The notes under the pieces: generated by a model | Told to the model about the DNA's origin: nothing | Seen by the model: the letters and a program-made list of their open reading frames with translations, nothing else | The model's database searches: none | From: a virus | Virus record (IMG/VR): IMGVR_UViG_3300045912_000272 | Span: 1 to 41,153 of that record | Length of the DNA stretch: 41,153 nucleotides | Strand: one strand, 5' to 3' | Position numbers and translations under genes: made by a program | In this document: positions 5,164 to 11,850 of the stretch, piece by piece | How positions within the stretch are numbered: the stretch's first letter is position 1 | Layout: each line of letters starts with the position of its first letter

Positions 5164-5566
5164 TCCGGAGTTGGTGATCGCGGTGCTCATGGGCACCGCC
5201 ACCGACAGCGACCGCGCCACGCTGCACATTGCCGCGCTGCAGGCGCTGGTGGCGCGCGAGCAGTGCGAGAGCGCCTACTGGCGCGCGCGCGCGGCGCACG
5301 AACACGACGCGCAGGCGCGCGCGGTCGGCGACTATGAGCGCAGTCTGGCGATCATTGCCAATCTGAGCGCCGACCTGGCAACAGCGCGCACGCTGCATCA
5401 GCAACAATCCGACAATTGTCGGCAATTGAGCGCATTGGCCATGGACGCCGCCGCCCGCGTGGCTCACACCCGCCGCCGGGTGCGCGCGCTCTTGCGGCAA
5501 TGCGCCCGATTGCGCGTCCAGCGCGACGCGGCGGCCACGCCGCAGCACACGGAGAGGCCCACATGA
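5135..5566 (+). CDS. Coiled-coil-type hypothetical protein, 143 aa
   Basis: Two starts are possible. ATG 5135 stands behind GGCGAGGAGGAGCGC, and ATG 5156 stands behind GAGGAGG at better spacing; the second would give 136 aa and a 4-codon overlap with the previous gene. From residue 40 on the product is one long Ala/Arg/Gln-rich helix with heptad-like spacing, and the C-terminal 40 residues are very basic (RRRVRALLRQ). It overlaps the initiator gene by ATGA. It may be a helical accessory factor for the initiator or helicase, which is inference from position. Confidence 0.65.
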   Translation: MDREEAPMLDPELVIAVLMGTATDSDRATLHIAALQALVAREQCESAYWRARAAHEHDAQARAVGDYERSLAIIANLSADLATARTLHQQQSDNCRQLSALAMDAAARVAHTRRRVRALLRQCARLRVQRDAAATPQHTERPT

Positions 5567-6540
5567 GCTGGATCGCACCGATCCCGTCGGATTTCTGGAC
5601 GCGGCCCGACATCGCCGATCTGACCGCGCCCGCGCTGCGGCTGCTCGGGCTCACGTATCAGCGCGTGGACAAGCGCAGCGCCACCGCCGTCGTGCAATTG
5701 CGCGAGATGGCCGAGGATCTGGCCGTGCCCTACGACACGATCCGGCGCGCCTGGCATGCCGTGCGCGCCGGTGTCTGGTTTCGCCAGGTCGACGACCTGG
5801 GTCGCCTGGGGTTTCGAGTCTGGTTCGCCGACGACTGGATTGAGTGGCATGTGATGCCGGCGCCTCAGCGATCAAAAATGATCGTTGAGGCGCATGCGGA
5901 GACGCCGTCACCGGCGCCTCAACGATCAAAAATGATCGTTGAGCATACACAAGCGGTGCCTGAACGGCATTTCAACGGCATTTCAACGGCATTTCAGCGA
6001 TCAAAAATGATCGTTGACGACAACACTATCATTATAGATCCATGGATTCATGAATCCAGCAGCAGCAGCAGCAGCACAAGTCGTAATCAGCACGATCGTG
6101 GGTTGCCGCCGCCGCTGCCGGAATTGCCAACAGCCGAACCGGCCACGACCGAACCGGACTCAGCCGAGCCGATCCTGGCCGAGCCAGATCCAGCCGAGCC
6201 GATCCTGGCCGAACTGCTGAATCGCCCGCTGCGACCGTCTGAACGGCGCGATCTGGCAGCGCTGGCCGGGACGTATGGCGCGGAATGGCTGTTGCTGGCG
6301 GCGATTCAAGCGCGCGATCACCAGGCGCGCGCGCCGATGGCGTATGTGCGCCGGACGCTGATCGATGCGCGGCGTGCGGATGCGCCGCCCGGATCGCCGA
6401 AGCGGGCGCGGGCCAGTCCGGATCGTCGCAGCGATCCGCCGCCCGATCCGCCGCCCGATCCGACCCCGGTGCTGTCACCAGCCGAACGCGCGGCACTGGC
6501 CGCCACACTGCCGAATCCGTTTCTTGCGAGGAGCCGATGA
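5563..6540 (+). CDS. Replication initiator / replisome organiser with internal origin, 325 aa
   Basis: The ATG at 5563 overlaps the previous stop, and GGAGAGG lies upstream. Residues 1-95 look like a winged-helix DNA-binding domain typical of phage initiators (lambda O, replisome organisers). Residues 100-165 are a linker in which QRSKMIV occurs three times (102, 120, 145), an effect of the DNA palindromes below it. A Ser run (165-171) and Pro/Glu repeats (AEPILAE twice) follow. Residues 215-325 form a second helical domain likely to bind the helicase. The DnaB gene follows directly with an ATGA overlap. Gene order and the internal iterons match the lambda O/ori plan. No sequence family was confirmed. 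Confidence 0.75.
   Translation: MSWIAPIPSDFWTRPDIADLTAPALRLLGLTYQRVDKRSATAVVQLREMAEDLAVPYDTIRRAWHAVRAGVWFRQVDDLGRLGFRVWFADDWIEWHVMPAPQRSKMIVEAHAETPSPAPQRSKMIVEHTQAVPERHFNGISTAFQRSKMIVDDNTIIIDPWIHESSSSSSSTSRNQHDRGLPPPLPELPTAEPATTEPDSAEPILAEPDPAEPILAELLNRPLRPSERRDLAALAGTYGAEWLLLAAIQARDHQARAPMAYVRRTLIDARRADAPPGSPKRARASPDRRSDPPPDPPPDPTPVLSPAERAALAATLPNPFLARSR
5860..6060. other. Putative replication origin inside the initiator gene
   Basis: There are three palindromic sites with the core TCARCGATCA-AAAA-TGATCGTTGA: arms 5860-5874/5879-5893 (extended to 15 bp), 5918-5928/5933-5943 and 5994-6003/6008-6017. Between the second and third lie three perfect 11-bp direct repeats ACGGCATTTCA (5964-5996). 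An AT-rich stretch (6018-6047) and a perfect 16-bp palindrome TGGATTCATGAATCCA follow. Iterons in the middle of the initiator gene followed by an AT-rich element are the layout of the lambda origin. The assignment is inferred from this layout. Confidence 0.75.
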
Positions 6541-7928
6541 CATCAACAACCCGAACCGCCGCCGACGCGATGATCCGACCGAATTACCTGGAGTTGCCGC
6601 ATGACCTGGAGGCCGAACAGGCGCTTTTGGGATCGATCCTGCAAAATCGCGATGTGCTGCCCGCCGTGCGCCCGCTCGTGGCGCCGGACGCGTTTTATCT
6701 TGCGCGGCACGCCGATCTGTACGCCGCGATGCTGCGGCTGCTGGATCAGCGCACGCCGCCCGACACGCGCACGCTTGCCATTGCGCTCGGACGTGATGGG
6801 CTGGACCGCATCGGCGGCGTGGCGTATCTGACGGATCTGGCGACCGGCGTGTTTGTGAGCGTCCATGCCGAGCACTATGCGCGCCGCATTCAGACTCTTG
6901 CCATCCAGCGCGCGCTGATCGACGCCGGCGGGCGCATTGCCGCGCTCGCGTACCAGGCGTATCAAGCGCCGGAGCGACCGCTTGACGAGGTTCTTACCGC
7001 GGCGCAGCACCTGCTGACGCAGGTGCGCGAGCGGGCGATTGCGGGCCACGCGCCGGTTGCGATGCTCGACATCGCCGGCGATCTGTACGAGCGCCTGACG
7101 GCCGAAACACCGCCGCGCGGCGCCGCAACCGGATTGACCGAGCTGGATCGCCTGCTGGGCGCGCTGTATCCGGGCAATTTGTACGTGCTGGCCGCGCGGC
7201 CGGGGGTCGGGAAAACTGCGCTGGCGCTCACCATGGCGCTGGCGGCCAGCGACACCGGGCGGGTGCTGATCTGCGCATTGGAGATGACGCGCGCGGAGAT
7301 TGGCAGCCGGGTGCTGGCGCACGCCACGGGTCTGGATGCGCAGCGCTTACACGGGGTGCGCCTGCGCAGTGACGATCTGCCGCGCGTGGTGCAGGGCCTC
7401 GGCACGATTGGCAACGTGCCGATCTGGGTCGACGATCAGGCCGGTGTGTCGGTTGACGAGATTTGCGCCCGCGCGGCGGTGTTTGCGCAGGCAGATGGCC
7501 ATCCGCCTGCGCTGATCGTCATCGATCACCTGGGCCTGATCCGGATCGAGCTGGCGCGCGGCGAAAACGAGGCCGCCGCCGTCGGGCGGGTAACGCGGCG
7601 CTTGAAGCAACTCGCGAAGGACCTGGCGACGCCCGTGCTGCTGCTGGTGCAGCTCAATCGCAACGTCGAGCACCGCACGAATCGGGTGCCACAACTCAGT
7701 GATCTGCGCGACTCGGGCCGGATCGAGGAAGACGCCGATGTCGTGATCTGCATGTATCGCGAGGAGCTCTACGACAAAGCGACCGACCGGAAGGGCATTG
7801 CCGAGCTGCACATTGCCAAGCACCGCAACGGCCCACTGGGCGTGATCACATGCCAGTTCGACGCGCCCACGATGACGTTCCGCGACGCGTGGTTCCGCAC
7901 CCCGGAGGGCTCCTCGGATGGACACTGA
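6537..7928 (+). CDS. dnaB: Replicative DNA helicase, DnaB family, 463 aa
   Basis: This unwinds DNA at the phage fork as a hexamer. The ATG at 6537 overlaps the initiator stop behind GAGGAGCCG. Residues 18-125 are the DnaB N-terminal domain (PHDLEAEQALLGSIL). Residues 195-450 are the RecA-like domain with Walker A ARPGVGKTA at 220-228, the H1a-type CALEMTRAEIGSR at about 246, Walker B LIVIDHLGL, and the DnaB loop/arginine-finger region (QLSDLRDSGRIEEDADVV). The length equals bacterial DnaB, so it should not need the host helicase. No separate primase was found, so priming probably uses host DnaG. The call is very secure. Confidence 0.95.
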   Translation: MTSTTRTAADAMIRPNYLELPHDLEAEQALLGSILQNRDVLPAVRPLVAPDAFYLARHADLYAAMLRLLDQRTPPDTRTLAIALGRDGLDRIGGVAYLTDLATGVFVSVHAEHYARRIQTLAIQRALIDAGGRIAALAYQAYQAPERPLDEVLTAAQHLLTQVRERAIAGHAPVAMLDIAGDLYERLTAETPPRGAATGLTELDRLLGALYPGNLYVLAARPGVGKTALALTMALAASDTGRVLICALEMTRAEIGSRVLAHATGLDAQRLHGVRLRSDDLPRVVQGLGTIGNVPIWVDDQAGVSVDEICARAAVFAQADGHPPALIVIDHLGLIRIELARGENEAAAVGRVTRRLKQLAKDLATPVLLLVQLNRNVEHRTNRVPQLSDLRDSGRIEEDADVVICMYREELYDKATDRKGIAELHIAKHRNGPLGVITCQFDAPTMTFRDAWFRTPEGSSDGH

Positions 7929-8145
7929 TTGGCAGATCGTGCAAGAGCCGCCGTTTGGCGATTGGCGCGCGTATGCGCCGGACGGTCGGCGCCGGACGCG
8001 CTTAAAACGCGCGCGCGCCGATGCGTGCCACGACGCCGCCATTGGGCGGGTGCAGACACGCATCGGCGACGATTGGATCGACGCGATTGACGGACGCCCG
8101 CTGCGCATGCCGGCGCGGCCACATGAACCAGGAGGATCCACATGA
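7918..8145 (+). CDS. Hypothetical protein, 75 aa
   Basis: The ATG at 7918 lies inside the end of the helicase gene behind CGGAGGGCTCCTCGG, giving an 11-base overlap. The product is small, Trp/Asp/Arg-rich and basic in the middle (RRRTRLKRARAD), without membrane or zinc motifs. It is translationally coupled on both sides. No family was recognised; a helicase-associated peptide is possible from the position only. Confidence 0.6.
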   Translation: MDTDWQIVQEPPFGDWRAYAPDGRRRTRLKRARADACHDAAIGRVQTRIGDDWIDAIDGRPLRMPARPHEPGGST

Positions 8146-8729
8146 CCCCACACGACCATTTGCTGCCGGGAACGGATCTGCGGTGTCCGCACTGCGGACA
8201 GTCCGCCGCCGCGCATGGCCGCGCGTTCCGCGATGCGCAGCATGTCGCACAACACGCGATCCGGTGTCGCGCCAACCCGCACCGGATCGCCGGGCGCGCG
8301 CACCAGCCGCGGCTCCGCGACGCCGACGGCCGTGAATACATCGTCTGCCGGACATGCCACCGCATAGCGTACGAAGCCGATTTGTACCGGGACGACTGGC
8401 GTCGCAATAGGCGCGAGTGTAAAAATTGTCAAAACGACCGCAATACACGGTGGCAGGCATCACAGCGCGGCACGTTTGCGCAATCTCCTGCCGCCACGCC
8501 GGCGCCGGCGCCGGTGGTCGTTATCGGCATCCTGCTGGCGCAGACCGTCTATACGTGTGCCTGCGGCCGCGGGTTCGATACGTTGCCGATGTGGCGGCAA
8601 CACACGCACGCGCCCGATGCGTCAGCCGCCTGCCGCGCGTCCCTCCGGGCGTTTCTGGCGCAGGATGCTGCCGCGCGGTGGCAACGCCAATCGGCGCCAC
8701 GACAGGACCAGCCATGCAGAGAGCACTGA
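8142..8729 (+). CDS. Multi-zinc-finger protein, 195 aa
   Basis: The start is behind AGGAGGATCCAC with an ATGA overlap. Three Cys/His clusters are visible: CPHCGQ...H (residues 15-25, with later H and C forming a C2HC-like unit), CRTCH...CKNC near 72-97 as a zinc ribbon, and CACGRGF...H.H near 140-157, resembling a C2H2-type finger with its partner histidines. Between them is a Pro/Ala linker and a hydrophobic stretch (VVVIGILLA). It is probably a DNA- or RNA-binding protein of the replication operon. The exact family was not recognised. Confidence 0.7.
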   Translation: MTPHDHLLPGTDLRCPHCGQSAAAHGRAFRDAQHVAQHAIRCRANPHRIAGRAHQPRLRDADGREYIVCRTCHRIAYEADLYRDDWRRNRRECKNCQNDRNTRWQASQRGTFAQSPAATPAPAPVVVIGILLAQTVYTCACGRGFDTLPMWRQHTHAPDASAACRASLRAFLAQDAAARWQRQSAPRQDQPCREH

Positions 8730-9070
8730 CCGCTGAATCCTTTTTGCGTCACTATCAGGCCGATCCGCGCCGGGCATGTGCGCAGGCGCGCGGCCTGGGC
8801 ACGCGTGCGGCGGCGCTGGCTGTCGCCCTGGCGGCGCACTTTGCATCGCCGCCGCACGCGGACTATACCTATTGGCTCTGGCGTTTTGCCTGTCCGCCGC
8901 TGCCCGAGCGGCTTCGCCGCAGCGGCTGGGCCTGGACACCGCAACAGACGCTCCATCACGCGGCCTGGCGGATCACGCTGCATCGCGACGGTGAGGCAGC
9001 GATCGCGCAGGCCGAACGCCTGACGGCGGCATTGTCGCAGACCAACCTGATGCAGGAGACATTTGTATGA
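8714..9070 (+). CDS. Hypothetical protein, 118 aa
   Basis: The ATG at 8714 lies within the end of the previous gene. The product is helical and Ala/Arg-rich, with a central LRRSGWAWTPQQTLHHAAW segment near residues 67-85. A clearly related segment (LHRIGCAWTPQQTCHRDA) occurs at 10985-11197, so part of this gene has a second, decayed copy 2.2 kb downstream. There are no catalytic or metal motifs. The function is unknown. Confidence 0.65.
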   Translation: MQRALTAESFLRHYQADPRRACAQARGLGTRAAALAVALAAHFASPPHADYTYWLWRFACPPLPERLRRSGWAWTPQQTLHHAAWRITLHRDGEAAIAQAERLTAALSQTNLMQETFV

Positions 9071-9303
9071 CCACGCCAACGCAATGCCGGATGTTCCCGC
9101 CCGATCCGTGGCACCTCGCACGCCACGGCTGGCAGATTGTGGCGGAGGAGCCATCACCGGACGGCGCGCCCGGCTACCGGCTGTTTCCGACGTCGCCACG
9201 CGGCAACCAGGATGCTGCGTGGGTCAGTGCGCGCGAATTGCCGCAGATTGTGGCCGCGTGGGAGCGCTCGACGCGAGGAACATCGAAAGGATTTGCGGAA
9301 TGA
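9067..9303 (+). CDS. Hypothetical protein, 78 aa
   Basis: It starts with an ATGA overlap behind GCAGGAGACATTTGT and ends with an ATGA overlap into the PP-loop gene. The product is a compact Trp/Pro-rich protein (PPDPWHLARHGWQIV near residues 11-25) with a plausible small alpha/beta fold. It is tightly coupled to the 9300 gene, so it may work with it, but no family is recognised. Confidence 0.6.
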   Translation: MTTPTQCRMFPPDPWHLARHGWQIVAEEPSPDGAPGYRLFPTSPRGNQDAAWVSARELPQIVAAWERSTRGTSKGFAE

Positions 9304-10046
9304 TCGCAGTCCTCAGTTATGGCGGGGGGGTGCAGTCGGTGGCCATGGTGCTGCTGGTGCTCGCGGGCAAATTGCCGCGTCCGGATTATTGCGTCTCCGC
9401 CGACACGAGCCGCGAAATGCCGACTACGTGGGAATATTTGCAAACACACATCGCGCCGCGCTTTGCAGCGGCGGGCATGACCATGCACATCGCGGATCAT
9501 CGCCGGGCGGCGGTCGATTTGTACGGGCTGAACGGCGATCTGCTCATTCCGGCCTACACCGCCACGGCGAAACTCCCGACGTACTGCTCGACGGAATGGA
9601 AGGCGCGGCCAGTCGCTCGCCTGGTGGCCGAATTGTCTGGGCGTCCGCAAGCCGAACAGATCCATTGGATCGGATTTTCGCTCGACGAACGCCGGCGCAT
9701 CAAAACCCGCGACCAATCGCGGCGCTATCCGCTCATCGACCTGATGATGACGAGAACGGATTGCGAACGGCTGATCGCTGAGGCTGGATTGCCGTTGCCG
9801 AACAAATCGCGCTGCTGGATGTGCCCGCACCAGAACGCACACGAATGGCGCGAGGTCCTCTCCGACCCCACGTTGCGTGAGCAGGCCGCGCAATTGGACG
9901 CCGAGATCCGCGACAACGACGCGCGCGGCGGGGTGTATTTGCACGCATCGCGCCAGCCACTCGCCGATCTCGATCCGGCCACGCTCACCGACGCCGGGCG
10001 GCGAGGAGCGGATCGCCAGTGTGGTTTGGGATTGTGTTTTGTCTGA
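9300..10046 (+). CDS. PP-loop ATP pyrophosphatase, PAPS reductase-like, 248 aa
   Basis: The N-terminus SYGGGVQSVAM (residues 6-16) is a PP-loop nucleotide-binding motif of the adenine-nucleotide alpha-hydrolase superfamily, which includes PAPS reductase and DndC. Further family features are CVSADTSRE near 31, YCSTEWK near 95, and CWMCP at 172-176, a Cys pair typical of the phage branch. The catalytic reductase Cys context of true CysH is not obvious. Members activate a substrate by adenylation; in phages the substrate is unknown, and DNA or tRNA sulphur or base modification has been proposed. It is coupled to an endonuclease gene. The fold is secure and the reaction open. Confidence 0.85.
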   Translation: MIAVLSYGGGVQSVAMVLLVLAGKLPRPDYCVSADTSREMPTTWEYLQTHIAPRFAAAGMTMHIADHRRAAVDLYGLNGDLLIPAYTATAKLPTYCSTEWKARPVARLVAELSGRPQAEQIHWIGFSLDERRRIKTRDQSRRYPLIDLMMTRTDCERLIAEAGLPLPNKSRCWMCPHQNAHEWREVLSDPTLREQAAQLDAEIRDNDARGGVYLHASRQPLADLDPATLTDAGRRGADRQCGLGLCFV

Positions 10047-10050
10047 TTTG

Positions 10051-10404
10051 ATGACCCGGATTGCCATCCCTCGGCACGACTCTGCGCAGACCGCCGCCGC
10101 ACTCTTGCGGCTGCTCGCTCCCGATGTGCCCCCGGCCGAGCGGGAATATCGCTGCCACCCCACGCGGCGCTGGCGGTTCGATCTGGCCTGGCCAGCACAT
10201 CGGCTGGCGCTGGAAATCGACGGCGGGCAGTGGGCCGCAGGCGGCGGGCGGCATAATCAGGATGGCGACCGCGAGCAACGCAATCAGGCGGCGTGTTTGG
10301 AGTGGCGCGTGCTGCGCTACAGTCCCGCGATGCTCGACGCACCAGATCGCCTGGTGGCTGCGGTGCGGGCGGCGCTGCTGGTTGCGAGCGAGGAGCGGGG
10401 ATGA
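10051..10404 (+). CDS. DUF559/Vsr-like endonuclease, 117 aa
   Basis: I chose ATG 10051, just after the stop of the PP-loop gene; the ribosome binding site is weak. Residues 28-105 have the pattern RRWRFDLAWP...LALEIDGGQW...GGGRHNQDGDREQRNQAA...WRVLRYSPAM, the PD-(D/E)xK core of small Vsr/DUF559-type nucleases: Asp after RF, E-I-D, then the His/Lys-equivalent helix. Phages use such enzymes as nicking or junction-resolving nucleases in replication and recombination. Here it follows a PP-loop enzyme, so processing of modified DNA is a possible joint role. The fold is well supported; the substrate is unknown. Confidence 0.8.
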   Translation: MTRIAIPRHDSAQTAAALLRLLAPDVPPAEREYRCHPTRRWRFDLAWPAHRLALEIDGGQWAAGGGRHNQDGDREQRNQAACLEWRVLRYSPAMLDAPDRLVAAVRAALLVASEERG

Positions 10405-10446
10405 CCATCGCATCCGCTCCGGCCAAAGGAGCGCAGAAGTTGTGTC

Positions 10447-10668
10447 TCAGTCGCGCGGCGTCTGCCGCGCTTCCCATTCCGGCCACAGCAGATGTGACCG
10501 GAGGAGCCGCTCCAATGTCTCGCTGTCACTGAGATCGGCGATCTGGAAGTGCAGCGCGGCGGCGGCAATAAATTCCCAGGCGTCGGGCGTCAACGTGATA
10601 CTGCGCGGTCGCTTGCGCGCGTCGTACCGACGCGGGCGACCGCGCGTGCGGCGGGGCAGGGTAGTCAT
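10447..10668 (-). CDS. RHH-like small DNA-binding protein, 73 aa
   Basis: The gene reads against its surroundings. The ATG at 10668 overlaps the stop of the 10665-10922 gene (ATGA), so the two form an operon. The basic N-terminus (RRTRGRPRRYDARKRPR) is followed by SITLTPDAWEFI, a beta-strand plus helix as in ribbon-helix-helix repressors, and then a second helix. It is a distant paralog of the 779-997 product. As last gene behind the palindromic promoter at 10963-10991 it is the natural candidate for autorepression. The fold is inferred by eye. Confidence 0.65.
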   Translation of the reverse strand: MTTLPRRTRGRPRRYDARKRPRSITLTPDAWEFIAAAALHFQIADLSDSETLERLLRSHLLWPEWEARQTPRD

Positions 10669-10922
10669 CGGGCGAATGCTTCCTCCATCAACATGGTGTT
10701 GATGGAGGCTTCCAGCAGGCGGTCTGCCGTCGCCTGCGAGGCCTTCCGGAATCCCATGCCGCGCAGCGCGGCGACCGGCTTTCCGACCAGCTCCGGGTTC
10801 CCGTTGCCCGTGTAGCGCCCCTGCCGCGCTTCGAGCCACTGCGTGGTAATAACACCGCCGACGGCCTCTACGATCTGCGTGCCATTGCCGTTGTCGATTG
10901 TTCGCGTGTAGTAGGTGGTCAT
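10665..10922 (-). CDS. Small hypothetical protein, 85 aa
   Basis: It starts at ATG 10922 behind GAGGAGAACGACA, below a consensus promoter. The N-terminus MTTYYTRTIDNGNGTQI suggests a short beta hairpin. The C-terminal half (residues 45-85) is helical and Met/Ala-rich (GMGFRKASQATADRLLEASINTML is the helical region). It pairs with the RHH-like gene downstream, mirroring the pair at 975-1259 / 779-997. A toxin-antitoxin-like or repressor/co-factor pair is one possible reading, without direct evidence. Confidence 0.65.
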   Translation of the reverse strand: MTTYYTRTIDNGNGTQIVEAVGGVITTQWLEARQGRYTGNGNPELVGKPVAALRGMGFRKASQATADRLLEASINTMLMEEAFAR

Positions 10923-10959
10923 TGTCGTTCTCCTCTTCGTACTCGATTGCTTCAATACC

Positions 10960-10982
10960 CTAATTATACAGCATATAATTAG
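10960..10982. promoter_or_regulatory. Operator: perfect 9-bp-arm palindrome over the -10
   Basis: CTAATTATA (10960-10968) and TATAATTAG (10974-10982) are perfect complements around the 5-base centre CAGCA. The left arm contains the -10 box of the leftward promoter. It is strikingly AT-rich against the GC-rich background and lies ideally for a repressor. Confidence 0.75.
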
Positions 10983-10991
10983 GTTTGTCAA
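10963..10991 (-). promoter_or_regulatory. Consensus leftward promoter of the embedded module
   Basis: Perfect TTGACA (10986-10991) and perfect TATAAT (10963-10968) on the minus strand, 17 bp apart. It drives 10665-10922 and 10447-10668 against the direction of the early operon, so its transcript is also antisense to any readthrough from upstream. Confidence 0.85.
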
Positions 10992-11197
10992 GCACTTCTT
11001 TTGGCGAGCTGGAAACTGCAGCCGCGCCGCTGCCTGCCCGGTTGCACCGGATCGGCTGTGCCTGGACACCGCAGCAGACGTGCCACCGTGATGCCCGCGA
11101 CTGGTTTCAGCACGACTATCGGCTGACCGCGACCACGGGGCGGGCGCTCTGCCTGTATTCGGTGCGCCATGCGCGCCGGGATCAGAACGGGAAATGA
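10985..11197 (+). pseudogene. Decayed partial copy related to the 8714-9070 gene
   Basis: The rightward frame contains LPARLHRIGCAWTPQQTCHRDARDW, clearly related to LPERLRRSGWAWTPQQTLHHAAW in the 8714-9070 product. There is no ribosome binding site at the possible start, and the beginning runs into the operator/promoter of the leftward module. I read it as the tail half of a duplicated gene whose front was replaced by the embedded module. A short functional product cannot be excluded. Confidence 0.5.
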
Positions 11198-11400
11198 CAA
11201 ACCACACCACCGCCCGCGACGAAGCCCAGGCGCTCGCTCGTCAGGAGATCGCCACGCACAATGCGCTCATCCTCGACACCGAGACGACCGGACTGTACAC
11301 TGATGCCGAGATTGTCCAGATCGCCGTGATCTGGCTTTCGGACGGCTCCACCGCATTCGCGTCGCTCGGCGGTTATCCTCAACATGGCCGATCTGATTGA
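11194..11400 (+). pseudogene. Truncated DnaQ-like 3'-5' exonuclease, 68 aa
   Basis: The ATG at 11194 overlaps the previous frame by ATGA. Residues 24-45 read LILDTETTGLYTDAEIVQIAVI, the ExoI motif (DxE) and first strands of a DEDD-family exonuclease. Full-length members need about 170 residues more, with ExoII and ExoIII, but the frame stops at residue 68 shortly after the second strand. It is probably a remnant of a proofreading-type exonuclease cut by the rearrangement that placed the promoter at 11437 behind it. It cannot be catalytically complete. Confidence 0.75.
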
Positions 11401-11436
11401 TCAGACGACGCGCGAGCGACCCGCAGAAGACACTGC

Positions 11437-11465
11437 TTGACATGTACACCTGGTTGGTGTACACT
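11437..11465 (+). promoter_or_regulatory. Rightward promoter with palindromic operator
   Basis: Perfect TTGACA (11437-11442), a 17-bp spacer and TACACT (11460-11465). The spacer is filled by the perfect inverted repeat TGTACACC-TGGTT-GGTGTACA (11443-11463), an operator placed between and across the two boxes. It drives the genes from 11581 onward, including the membrane-protein cassette. Confidence 0.8.
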
Positions 11466-11580
11466 TTGCACACGCGGACAATCGACGGCACGGCGCGGTG
11501 CGTCCAACGGCATGATGCCACAGCGGATCAAAACGGAGCCGCGCCGGGCCACATCGCTCGCGACACGGGAGGAGAGGAGG

Positions 11581-11805
11581 TTGCACCTGGAGCGCATTGC
11601 GGAGGAGGATTGGATCACGCTGAAACAGGCGCTGGCGCTGAATCCGCGCTTAACGCTTGGTGCGCTGCGCCAGCGCATTCGGCGCGGCAAACTGGCCAGT
11701 CGGCGCGCCGACGTGCGCACCGTCATCACCTACCAGCAAACGCAAACTGTTTTGCTGGTTCGGCGCGATCAGATCGTTGACATACACGCGCCCGGCGGCG
11801 GGTAG
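11581..11805 (+). CDS. HTH DNA-binding protein, 74 aa from TTG (97 aa from ATG)
   Basis: I favour the TTG at 11581, directly behind GGGAGGAGAGGAGG. In-frame ATGs at 11512 and 11515 have no ribosome binding site. The core reads DWITLKQALAL...TLGALRQRIRRGKL...RTVITYQQTQ, the pattern of MerR/excisionase-type winged HTH proteins that read a short site. It is the first gene behind the operator-bearing promoter at 11437, so it may autoregulate through the TGTACACC palindrome. A role as excisionase is less likely because no integrase is present. The fold is inferred from the pattern. Confidence 0.65.
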   Translation: MHLERIAEEDWITLKQALALNPRLTLGALRQRIRRGKLASRRADVRTVITYQQTQTVLLVRRDQIVDIHAPGGG

Positions 11806-11850
11806 GCTCCGCACACCGGGCTTTGCAATCACACGTATGGAGGTGGCACC

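Noticed and set aside
9300-10046. True assimilatory PAPS reductase (CysH)
   Set aside because: The PP-loop is present, but the CysH catalytic C-terminal Cys context is not recognised, and sulphate assimilation makes little sense here; the call is kept to superfamily level.
11581-11805. Excisionase of a temperate phage
   Set aside because: The HTH resembles excisionases, but no integrase or attachment-site-like repeat was found, so a plain regulator is the safer reading.
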